Assembly: GCF_001540865.1 (NCBI RefSeq) | Contig: NC_033628.1 | Location: 3,719,627-3,783,626 of the forward strand | From: Ananas comosus | Lineage: Eukaryota > Streptophyta > Magnoliopsida > Poales > Bromeliaceae | DNA: 64,000 bases | Direction: 5' to 3' | Part shown: piece after piece, positions 37,984 to 49,867 of the stretch | How the letters are laid out: every line of letters starts with the position of its first letter | Position numbering within the stretch: position 1 is the stretch's first letter | Translations under genes and position numbers: made by a program | Notes under the pieces: model-generated | Database searches by the model: none | Seen by the model: the letters and a program-made list of their open reading frames with translations, nothing else | What the model was told of the DNA's origin: nothing

Positions 37984-38700
37984 TAGCGTAGCACCCGCGC
38001 TTCGCGGCTAGTTAGTAGTATTTCAGTCAATTGATTGAAAACTTGTAATTAAAAACGTATGAAAAAATTTATTTAGTAGTCTTCTGTTCATTATAAAGAA
38101 TAATTTTTTTATTAATATTTTCTTAAGTTTGATACTATAGAATTAATTTTTTTTTAATAATTTTATTTAAAAATTCTATCAAACTTAATGGTTTTGAAGG
38201 CTATTTTATAAATACATATTTTAATGTAGAGCCTGTTTGATTGGTTGGAAAATAGTAGAAAAATATTTTCTGAAAAAAAAGTGTGGAAAAGGTATTTTCT
38301 AATTTATGTAGTTTTGTTCAACGAAAAAAAAAAGGTTTTCCATATATGTATGTTTTGTTGGTAAGAAAAAATATTGAAAAATAGTTTTTCATTTCTATTC
38401 ACTTGTTCAATTGTTTGATTAGTTGAAAATTTTGGCATTTAAATACCTTCTACAAAAGGAGAGTGTGATTACCAATCTTTTAAATTTAACATAATGCTCA
38501 CAAACTCTTTACAATATAAATAATTAATAATTAAATTAAAATAAATTTTAACTCTATTTAGATATAGATAAAATAGTTTGATCAAAGAAATGAAGATGGT
38601 GAAGAAAAGAGGGTGCTGGGCCCCAGACCAGCCTCACCTCAACTCCCACCCCAACCCACTAAGTCCAACTTAATATAATAGCAGTTTAGAATGGTCAACG
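37984..38700. other. AT-rich intergenic filler
   Basis: No gene is seen. A stretch at about 38228-38420 (GCCTGTTTGATTGGTTGG ... GTTGAAAATTTTGG) resembles an eroded 'TTTGGTT'-ended MITE. Confidence 0.45.
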
Positions 38701-40710
38701 ATTTACAGGAAATCATGCATTGTATTTAGATACGGTAAACCATTTATCGTGTTCAATGCAACTAGCATCTTGCTTAAAACATCAAACACAACATCAACGT
38801 AATATTAGTAAAGTGTTTAGACACGGTGAACTATTTACCGTGTTTGAACATGGCGAATAGTTTACCGTATTCAACTTACCCACCACCACCAGCATGGCGA
38901 TCATGTTGCACTTACTTGGCAGAGATAGAAATAATTTTGCAACTACAAATTTTATGGGTCTTAAAAATATTTATTAAGAGGCTAAACGCCAAGAAAACCC
39001 TTTTAATTTTACTATATTTATTATTAAAAAATTAAACCAATTCATATGATATATATTATTGAAGTGGTGCATGCGATAGTTTCTCATAGTTGAGAATGGG
39101 AGAGAGGAGACAGGATTGAAAGGAGAGTGCTATCTGTATCACCAACTCTAAATTCATATATGTATAAATTTATCGTCTCCAAACACGGCGAACCATTCAT
39201 CGTATTTAGATTTGGAGAATTGTTCACCGTGTTCAGTGCAACTACCACCCTATGTAAACATCAAATACAATATCAATATAATATCTGTAAACTAAACACG
39301 GCAAATTATTTACCGTGTTTGAAACTTTGAATACGCTAAATAGTTCACCGTATTCAACTTACACATCACCATTAGCATGATGCAAGAGTTGTGCTCACAT
39401 GACAGAAATAGAGCCGATTTTGCAACAATAAATTTCATAGGCTTATTTGTTAAAAAAATTGAACAACGCTACATATACATCCCAATTGGGGTGTATATCC
39501 TACATCCCATCTATTTATGGGTGGGATGTTTTTATTAGTCACTTGATGTGATTAGTAGTTCACTCCCACCTATTTATGTGACTAGTAATTCACTCCCATT
39601 CATTAAATGGGTGGTGTGTAACTTGTGCACCCTGATTGGGTTGTATAAGTAGTATTTTTCAAAAAAAAATTAGGGGCTAAATAAAAAAAAACTCTTTAAA
39701 TTTTATTATATTTATTATTAAAAAATTAAACTGATTCATGTAAAATATATTATAGAAATGATGCATGCAATAATTTATCATAGTTGAGAATGGGAGAGAG
39801 GAGACCGGATGAAAGGGAGAGTGTCACATGTCTTACCAAACTCCAAATTCATATATGTACATATTTACTGTGTCTAAGCACGAAAAATCGTTCATTGTAT
39901 TTAGACACATAATGAACTATTCATCGTGTTCAATACAACTACTACCTTATGTAAAACACCAAATGCAACATCAACATAATATAGGTAAAGTATTTAGACA
40001 CGGTGAACCATTTATCGTGTAGAACATGATAAATAATTTCATGGGTCTATTTGTAAAAATAATTTGTTTAGGGAGCTAAATGCAAAAAAATCTCTTCAAT
40101 TTTACTATATTTATTATTAAAAAATTAAATCGATTCATGTGATATATATTATAGAAATGGTGCATGCAATAATTTCTCATAAATGAGAATAGGAGAGAAG
40201 AGATAGGGCTGAAGGAAGAGTGGCACCTGTCTCGCCAACTCCAAATTCATATATATATAGATTTATCATGTTCAAGCATGGAGAATCGTTCACCATGTTT
40301 AGACATGGTAAAGTGTTTAGACACGGTGAACTATTTAACGTATTGCAGGCGATGAATAATTCACCGTATTCAACTTACCCACAACCACCAACATGGCGCT
40401 CGCGTGGCGCTAACGTGGCAGAAATAAGACCAATTTTGCAAATATAAATTTCATGGGTCTATTTCTAAAAAGAAAATTATTAAGGGGCGAAATGCAAAAA
40501 AATATCTTAATTTTAATACATTTATTATTAAAAACTTAGATTGATTCATGTGATATATATTATAGAAATAGTGCATGCAACAATTTTTTACAGTTGAAAA
40601 TGGGAGAGGGAACACAGGATTAAAGGAAGACGGGTCTCACCAAATCCAAATTCATATATGTTTATAGATAGTAGCTCGACGGCGGGCACGTTTGGTTTGA
40701 GGAAAATATA
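38700..40710. repeat. Local array of Harbinger-like repeat units
   Basis: A block beginning near TTTATTATTAAAAA and containing TGGTGCATGC(G/A)ATA and GAATGGGAGAGAGGAGAC recurs at about 39009, 39703, 40101 and 40507. The last two spacings are about 398 and 406 bp. The first is about 694 bp, partly because of an inserted MITE. Each unit also carries pairs of CACGGTGAA / TTCACCGTG hairpin motifs, as in the Tourist-like element at 20639-21383. The short frames inside are non-coding. Confidence 0.75.
39463..39654. mobile_element. MITE inserted in the first repeat unit
   Basis: The ends are inverted: CTACATATACATCCCAATTG on the left and CTGATTGGGTTGTATAAGTAG on the right, about 23 bp with several mismatches. 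Its absence from the other units of the array shows where it inserted. Confidence 0.65.
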
Positions 40711-41084
40711 ATTAAGATACAATTATATTTTCCGATTTTGTTTTCATTTTCACCAAAATTTTGCTTACAATGAGAACATCACCTTACGGAGAAAAAGTAA
40801 TCTTATGCCAAATTGGGGGTTCGGGAAGTAGCAGTTTTCCCTTTATTTTATAATGAACAATGTTAGCCTACATTCTTTTCTGGCTATAATCTTTCCAACC
40901 CTATCATCCAACAGTTGATAATTTTTCACTGTTTTTATTGCTCACATTTTTTATATTTACTAAAACTCATAAGGGGTTTTTTTCGACCCTAACGGGGTGG
41001 GATTACAACCTTTGAATCAAAGGTTGTAATTCTACAACCTTTTTTGGTTTGCAGATTTAGTATTTTTTTTTTTTTTTTCTAATC

Positions 41085-41420
41085 AGCTAAAATGTACTTT
41101 TGCTCCTCAAACTACGAGATGTGACACTTTGGTCTTTAAATTTTACTTAATTATAATTTCTGTCTCGAATTTTTTAAATTATCGTATAAGTCCTATAATC
41201 TTATTTAATTGATATCCAAATATTAACGTATTATTGATATAAAAAATAATATAATATTTTAATTATTATTGCTGTTATATATCTTTTACGTAAGCGACAG
41301 ATCAGTATTTAGTCAGATCTAATTACGACAATTTAGAAAATTTGCATTATGGAGAAATTTTGAGGACCAAAGTGTGTTGCGCGCCTCATAGTTTGAGGAT
41401 CAAAAGTGTAATTTGGCCTT
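41085..41420. mobile_element. MITE, second member of the family at 385-601
   Basis: The left end (TGTACTTTTGCTCCTCAAAC) is matched by the inverted right end (GAGGATCAAAAGTGTAATTT). Non-coding, about 335 bp. The neighbouring 40710-41085 is AT-rich filler. Confidence 0.65.
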
Positions 41421-42649
41421 TCTAATTTACCAAAATAAAAAAATAGAAGTTTCTGGCTTGTATTTAAGCTAGTGGAAAGTCAAAGTTAGGGATCTTTGCA
41501 CTTTTCAAGAGGTCTTCACACCTATCAATTAGATTTTCTCAAATATGACTCTAGTGTGTTGTTATATCAAGGGCTTGTCAAATATCGCATAAAACAGATA
41601 CATACAGACACATATCGCGTCTTATATCACAGCATTTGGGAATAAGCATACGTTTATTGCCAAAAAGAATATATGCTTACTACAAAAGAGGGTACTCCAG
41701 GGCATTTTCACATGAGGCATTTCTCACCTTACTTTCCCAAGGAAGAGACCAATCGCAAAATGAAATGATGAAAGCATCCGGAGAGCAAGAACTATCACCA
41801 CTCTTCTTGAGTCATCCTTCAGCACTCCTTAAAATGAAGACAAACAATTGCAGCAGCACAAAGAACCATGCACGCTTAGGAACAAACAGACATTCCCTTG
41901 TTCTACACTTATTACATAAATCAGAGAAGTTTACGCCGATGTTCTTGGATTACTTGCATGAATTAAAGTCCCCGTCTAATAAGCGTACAACTTTAGAGAA
42001 TTTTTCTCCCCAGCTTATCGGTGTACAATTTTAACTACAATTAGGAAGCCTTCCCTGCAATGTCCATGCACATGCCACAGTAAGGTATCACAAAACAAAT
42101 ACACTGATATCACAGTAGCTTGTACATAATAATATCTTCTGCAATACTTTTCGCTTGAAATCACTAAAACATGTTCTATCTCCCATAATAAAGTCTGACA
42201 TTCCACTTTCCATTCCACAAACAAATCTGATGATATGCACCACCACCAACAAAAATTTTAGTCATTAGATTGTGTAACACGTCATAATTGCTCGTAACAA
42301 ATGCAACAGTCCACAAGTATAACATATCATCTACTTCGTAACTAAGAATTCTCTGTTGCTACAGTATTAGATCTCATAAACTTCCTTTCAACTTGAGTAA
42401 TATTTGACCTATCTTCTAAACTTGTTTGTTAAGTAGGTAAAGCCCCTGTAGCTTGAGGCTCAACGGAAAGTAAAATGGTACGATCTTGCTCAATTCAGTA
42501 CACTTGTGACTTGTTAGACAAAGAAACCAAGCCTCTGTTTGGTTGGTTGTACACTTGAGAGTTACGCATATGTACATGATGTCAAGGTGAGAGGAAACTT
42601 CTATGTCGGTTAGAAAACCTAGAATATAAACTATATGTCGTCTCTGGAC
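41421..42649 (-). other. 3' flank of the TRF-like gene
   Basis: No separate gene is recognised. The part nearest 42649 is the probable 3' UTR of the minus-strand gene. A plus-strand open frame of 132 codons at 41636-42034 has no recognisable domain and is not called. Confidence 0.5.
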
Positions 42650-44069
42650 CTACGTATGGCTTAGCCTCTGTACACCATGTTCATTGTGTTTTATGGACCT
42701 GCTGCCAGTGCTGCTTGTAGAGATTGCAGCAGGTCCACCTTCTGCTCGTCTCAATGTTCGATCTCTTGGGTATGGATGAATCACAGATAGCTCTCTGATT
42801 CGCCGCAGAACAGAGTGCGGTATGGGTACTGACATACTCTTCTGTGGCTCAACCTAAAAACAAAGTAGAAAGTATGAGTATCCATCTCAGAAGAACAAGA
42901 TCACGAGAACAAAGAAAAGACATCATGGGACCAATATGTTCCAGGTTTGAAGTTTACATGCTTAGTCAGTTCTTGAGGAACAGGCTGCACGTGCACATTG
43001 AAAAATAAAATAGATAGAAAAGGCACATAAAGAATGCCAGAATGGTTTTGCATATGCCACATGGATAATTCCTGATTTTGTCAATACTCAATTTTGTCGA
43101 AGGATGTGTTAGCTACTTTCTCATTGACAATAAGAAACCAAAAAAATCCACCATTATCTTTTTTATTTTTTTTCTGTTGTACTTCAGGTTTTTTTTTCTC
43201 TGTTTTTTTTTTTGGCCCTTAATTGGTTAACTGTTTGACATAAAAAACAACAAATAGTGCGAAACCTTTTCTCCCTCCTCTCTCTCTCTCTCTATATATA
43301 TATATAGAATTGTGTGGAAATTCTCCTAAAAATATTACTATTCATGTGCTTCCACCCTCAATAGCCCTTGGATGCCTAAGGTTTAGTTGGGGTTGGTGAA
43401 ATAGTAATAAATCTAAAAATGAAAAAGTAAGAAGTAAGCGAGTATAATACTTTATGTACTCTAGCTCAATTCACTCTCTCTCCCCCTATATATATTTTTT
43501 TATATAGAATGGATCTAGAATACTATTGATAGTAAAAGAATAGTGTTTACTCCCAATTTTTTATCCCTTCAATGCCTAGGGTTCACTATTGGGTGGTAAT
43601 ACTAGTATTCATCCAAGGGATAGAATGTGACGCTCCACTTCCCAACTCTATTAGTAAATTCGCGAATTATTCGCGAACTTTTTAAGAAACGAATTAAACT
43701 GCCGTTCCCGTATTTTTCTGAAAAATTTGAAAAAAAAACGCGCATGTTTCTTCAAAAATAATTATTCGCGAATTATTCGCGATTTGCGAATGATTTGCGA
43801 AAAAAAACGGTGCTCACGCTCGCGCTCGCGGACTCGCGTCGTCGCCGCTCTCGTCACCGAACTCCTCCGCCGCCCTGGCCGGCGTCGGGAGCAAGAGCGC
43901 CGCGGCGGCGGATCCCGTCTCGCCCGAGAGTGTCGAATACGCTCAGCCCCCTAGGTGAACAGTAGCAAAAATGGCGCGGCGTTGTTGGATGGGTATAGAT
44001 CGCGCGCGGTCCACGAGGCCCGGCCTCATGGACCTTATGAGAAGGAGGTCCACGGTGGACCCCCCTCTC

Positions 44070-44109
<40 letters not shown>

Positions 44110-45031
44110 CACGTATTTCAAATTTGGGTCTGTCGACAGACCCATTTTTTAGCGGGAAAAATATTGATTCCTCTTTCCGTACGTAAAATAAATAACATAA
44201 TGAAACAAACTTTTCATTTCTGTTAATCTCTAAAATAGAAAAAAAAAATACTTATCCAAATTTTTGCCAAGGCGAAAGATATCACTGTGAATCTATATTT
44301 TAATTAAAAATTTTTAATTTTTTATCTCTAAAATAAAACATGTATTATGCTTATCCAAATTTTGCCAGAATACTATACAGCTAATCTATATTTCAATTCA
44401 AATTTAAAATTATTTAAAATTAAAATTTTGGGACTATCAGTATTACATTGAAAATAATTTAAAAGATAGATTGGTTGATAAATTTGTAAATCATATTTTT
44501 GAATTAATTATGATGTACAAATTATGATCAATTTGTAAAAAAATTATCTCAAATAAGAACGAACGATTTATGACTAATTTGTAAAAAAAAATATTTATAC
44601 TTATCTATAACATTCATTCTATGAATGAGTATGATCAATTGTTAAAAATATTAAAATAAAAATGAACGGTTATGATCAATCTGTTAAAAAAGCACTCTAT
44701 CCATTCATTTTACATTAAAATTTAACTTTGAGTTCAAATCGTGAATTAAATTTAATTTAAAAAATATAGAAAAATATCCAATGTATATTATAATCTATCC
44801 TATATAAATTTTATAAATAAAAAAATATATATATTATATTAACAACAACTATTTAAATTTGAGTTAGAATATATATAACAGGTATTTTCTAATAGTACAT
44901 AATAAATAAATTATTTTTAAAAAATATTATAAATTTTGAATAAAATGATGTTACAATTTCATATTAATTTAAAATAATTATTAAAATTAATTGTTACGTA
45001 TATTTATACGTACATCTCAACTAGTATGACT

Positions 45032-45067
<36 letters not shown>

Positions 45068-48000
45068 TTTCATTTTTATAGAAAAATATTATTATATAAT
45101 ATTTTATTTATAAATTTATAATTAGTTATTAATATTTCTAAATATATAACTCTTATATATTATTAATATATGTTTATTATAATTTTAAATATATTTAATC
45201 TACATATAAAAATTAGAATAATAATATATATAGTATATTAATTATTATATATATTTATTATATAGCCGAATTTTGATTCGGAATTTTTAATTGGTGAACG
45301 TATAATATCTGTATAAATCACGTATCCGAATAATTGTCGAATCTGTTTTTTAGCCGTATTTTTCAACGAATTTAAAAATTAAAAACGAATTTTATCCGAA
45401 TTATACCCGTACCGAATTTTTGCCGAATCCGAATTAACTAACTATACTTCCCAGGGGGTCACCCATTTTAGGACTGCTTTAGCCCTAGCACGCTTCTCTC
45501 TCTTAACCTCTTGGGCCCAGCCACCGTCCAAAAAGTTATAGCCGGCCGGATTAAGGGCTTTAGCCCTATTATATCTTATAGATAGGACTACCTGAGGTCT
45601 CACATTCTCCCCCCTAAGTCCTGACGTCCTCGTCAGGCTCACAACTCACAAGTACCATGCGATGTGAAACAAGTCTCGCTAGCCTTAACCGACGTTGCGG
45701 AGGAGCCAAACTCTACCCACAACAGTCAACACAATGAAAGCCTCGCTCTCTCCGCTGTACAATCCTGACTTAGTCGAGATTCATCTCACACTTTCGGCTA
45801 ATAATTAGTTCGAATACTAATTGTGATGCCCCAATTCCTGAGAGTCACCCATCCTAAAACTACTCTTAGCCCTAGCACGCTTAATTCTCTTAATCTCTTG
45901 AACCTAGCCACTACCCGAAATGCTATAGCCAAGTTAAAAGTTTTAGCCCTATTATATCTTATAAATAGGACTACATGGAGTCTCACATAAAAAGTTGATA
46001 ATAAACACTTTTTTTACTATCAATAGTATATTAGCACAACTCTCTCTTCTGTCTCTCTCAGGATCAAATTACACACTGTTAACTTACACACTTCTTACAC
46101 GAGCTAAAATCTAATTATAGAGGTTTAAAAATGAAGATCTAAATAGTTGAAAGTGTTGTAAAGCACAAACAAGGCCTACATGCAAAAGAGGTAATTTTTG
46201 GAAACCTATATCTTCATCTCTCGGAAAAAAATTCCAAATCGTTGCTTTTTAACACCACTTGATGCATAGAAAATCGGTTTTCAAAATTCGTAAAACTTTA
46301 TAACTATGCATTTTAAATATTCTTGATTACATTTAATGGTTTAGATCTTTAGTTTAGGCCTTCTAGATTGGAATCTACACTTGTGTGCCTAACACATGTA
46401 ACTTGATCCCTACTCATGTATACATATATATATAACTGAACTAGAATGTTTCTAAAAGCAACAAAGCCTTGGTGCTTACAATTTTTTAGCTCTTGGATCT
46501 ACCCTTATGGTCGTTAGATTAAAAGTCAACAATGGTAGTTGCTTATGAGGCCCACAATTGTGCATGATCCAAGGGCCGCTAGGATTTGATCCAACGGCCA
46601 AAAAGGCTAGGGCACCAACACTTTGGTGCTTCTAAAAGAATGTCAATCAGACTCTCTCTCTCTCTCACTCTATAAAGAGAGAGAATTTGGTTACTATACT
46701 ACTATGAGTACGGTCACCTTTGTACTCATAAGTTGTATTTGATGGAGCTTCCGAATCGACGATTCATACTGTTAAACATAGTTTTGAGCATTTAAGTATT
46801 CTAAAAACTGAATTTCATAATTTATTAACATCGTATACCTTCAGATCAAAGGGCCTCAAATTTGACATTTTTAATAATTGGTATGGAGCGTTCCGAGTTC
46901 ACAGTATAGAAGAATTGGAATCAATTGAATTTTTAATAAAGAATTCCATTCACTATTTAGATCACGATCAATAACTCTGATCTTGAACTTAAAAGTCCTA
47001 TCCCATATTTTAAGGAGATCCTTCTATTTTGACCATTCATTTTATACCTAATTGATGGACTATTATAAATTCAAAAAATTACAAAATCCGATTTCTACTT
47101 CAAATACTCTAAATCATGTTTAACAATTTGATTCGTGGATATTGAAAGCAACTTATGAATACACAGGTCTCTATACTTATAAGAGTATAGTAGCCCTACT
47201 CTCTCTTCTCTCTCTCTCTCTCTCTCTCTACACAAGCCTCTGTGCTATCAAGTCATTTTCTATACTTGAACTTCCGAATTGAAATTTATTTTCTAAGTAC
47301 TTCAAATGCTCTAAATCAAGTCTAACGGAGTCAATCGTCGATTCAAAAGTCTCAGCACCTAAAATAATTTGATAGCATAGAGGCCATCCTGCTTCTAAAA
47401 GCAGAGAAGTATATATAGAGCTAGGCTTGTGTGCTTTCAAAAGCATAATGGCCTCCGTGCTATGAAGTTATTTTCGATATTGGGGCATATCAAATTGATG
47501 ATCGACTCCATTAAACTTGATAAAGTGCCTAGAAACTAAATTTCGCGATTTTTCAATATTAGAATACCTAGTAATTGAGGGGGCCCAAAATCAACAATTT
47601 TAATGGTCGTGATAAGCCGTTTGCAAGTTTAATGATATAAAGATATTCAAAGCACGTGAACTTTTGATAGAAAATCCTTTATACTAATATAAGACAAGAT
47701 CAATATTTTTAATCTAACATTTTAGTTTCATGTCATTACTTTTTGTGAGATTTTTATTTTCAGCCGTTAATTTTGAGCTTTTTCAATCACTAGGTAAATG
47801 ATATCGAAAAATCACGAAATTCATTTTTCTAAATACTTCCAATACTCCAGATCAAATCTAACGAAACCGATCGTCGATTCACAAGTCCCAATATAGGAAA
47901 TGATTCGATAGCGGAGAGAACATCGTGCTCCTGAAAGCACAAAAGCCAGACTCCACAGAGCTACCATATATATAGAGAGAGTGTACGTCTCTTGTACTTT

Positions 48001-49020
48001 CGAAAGCAAAAAGGCCTAAGTTGTTTTTTATGATGGGACATTCGATTCGACGTCTCCGTTAGGCATGATTTACACTATTCGAGTTATTTAGAGACCAAAT
48101 TTCATGAGTTGTCGACATTATTTACCAAGTACTCAAAAATACTCAAAAATGACTATTTTAAGGGCCAATGTAGCACGTTTGTAAGTTCAATAGTGTAGAA
48201 CAGTCCAAATTAGCTAAAATTTTAATAGAAAATTCAACTTACCATCAAGAGCAAGATCGATACTTCCAATTTGAAATTTGTCTTCTATCACTTTTTTATA
48301 AGATTTTTATTTTTTGCCGTTCATTTTGAGGCTACTCGTTTAATAGGCAATCAAAGTTAAAAAATTATGAAACATGGTTTCCAGATAGTTCCAACACTGT
48401 AGATCATATCTAACGAAATCGATCGCCGAATTCGATGTTCCATCATCGAAACAACTTATAAGCATGGAGGCCTCCGTACCGAAAGCATAGTAGCCTAGCT
48501 CTTTATATATATAGGCTAGTATGCTTTTGAAAGCATGGAGACAAGTTTTCGATGAAGAGACTTTTGAATTAACGATCGGCTTCGTTAGACTCAATCTAAA
48601 GTATTCAAAGTACTTGAATAACAAATTTTACGATATTCGACGTCATTTACCTAGTGTCAAAGGAGCTCAAAATCAATAATTTAACAGTAGAGGTGAGCCA
48701 CTAGCAAGTTTAACAGTGTAAAATATCCAAATCATGCGAAATTTTGATGGAAAAATCTTTATACTACAGAAAACAAGATCAATATTGTTGATCTAAAATG
48801 TGTTATATCATTATTTTGTGAGATTTATATTTTCAGCCGTTAACTTTGAGCCCTATCGATCACTAGGTAAATGATATTAAAAATCGCAAATTTTATTTCC
48901 TAGATACTTTAAATTCTCTAGATCAAGTCTAATGAAGTCGATCGTCGAATTGATAAGTCCGATCATCGAAAACAACTTGAAAGCATGTAAGTTTACGTGC
49001 TTTTGAAAGCACACAAGCCA

Positions 49021-49096
<76 letters not shown>

Positions 49097-49180
49097 CAGC
49101 TGGATACTATTAATAGTAGATGAATAGTGTTTGCTATCAACTTTTTAGCCCTTCAATTCATAATAGTACACACATGCATG

Positions 49181-49236
<56 letters not shown>

Positions 49237-49796
49237 AAGAGAGCGCTATACTATTAATAGGACAAAGCCCTTTGCCCTGTCAAGTTGTTTCCAATGACAG
49301 GCGTCTGCATCGACGATCGATACCATCAACTATAATCTAGAGCATTTAAAGTGCCAAGAAATCAAATTTCATTATTTTTAAAAAATAATGCTTAGTGCAT
49401 TAAAAGACCACAAAATAAACAGATAAAAGCAAACAGCATTGTGAAAATAAAGGCCAGAGTTTCTCAGCGCAAACTCGGTGTAGTTAAACGTGTCAAGATA
49501 GTGAAAAAAAAATTTCTTTTAAGAAATTCAATCGATTTGGATTGCTTTACACTATTGAAGCAAACAACTTACATAGGATATAAAAAATTATTGAATTTGC
49601 GGCCTTTCAATCATGACGTAAATGACTTTCAAAAATCACCAAATTTAGTTCCTCGGTATTTCAAATACTTTAGATCAAATCCAATGATGCTGATCATCAA
49701 TTCACTGTTAATCATGGAAACCAACTTGATAAGACAAAGGGCTTTGTCCTATTAATAGGACAGTCTCTCTTTCGCTCTCTCTCCCACTTCCCATCC

Positions 49797-49867
<71 letters not shown>

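Larger units (their letters stand above)
43508..46041. mobile_element. MITE interrupted by a TRIM
   Basis: The left part starts near TCTAGAATACTATTGATAGT and reaches 43625. The right part resumes at 45988 and ends in ACTATCAATAGTATATTAGC, the inverse of the left end. The intervening 2.36 kb is the TRIM listed next. The terminal motif resembles that of the MITE at 33478-33750. Confidence 0.65.

Noticed and set aside
38700..40710. A CRISPR-like array because of regularly spaced repeats
   Set aside because: The units are about 400 bp, diverged, AT-rich and transposon-derived in a plant genome. There are no short identical repeats with unique spacers.
41636..42034. A 132-codon open frame on the plus strand as a gene
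   Set aside because: It shows no recognisable domain or exon neighbours, and it lies in the likely 3' flank of the minus-strand TRF-like gene.
49441..49755. A 104-codon open frame
   Set aside because: It lies entirely inside a TIR element between its inverted ends and has no domain.
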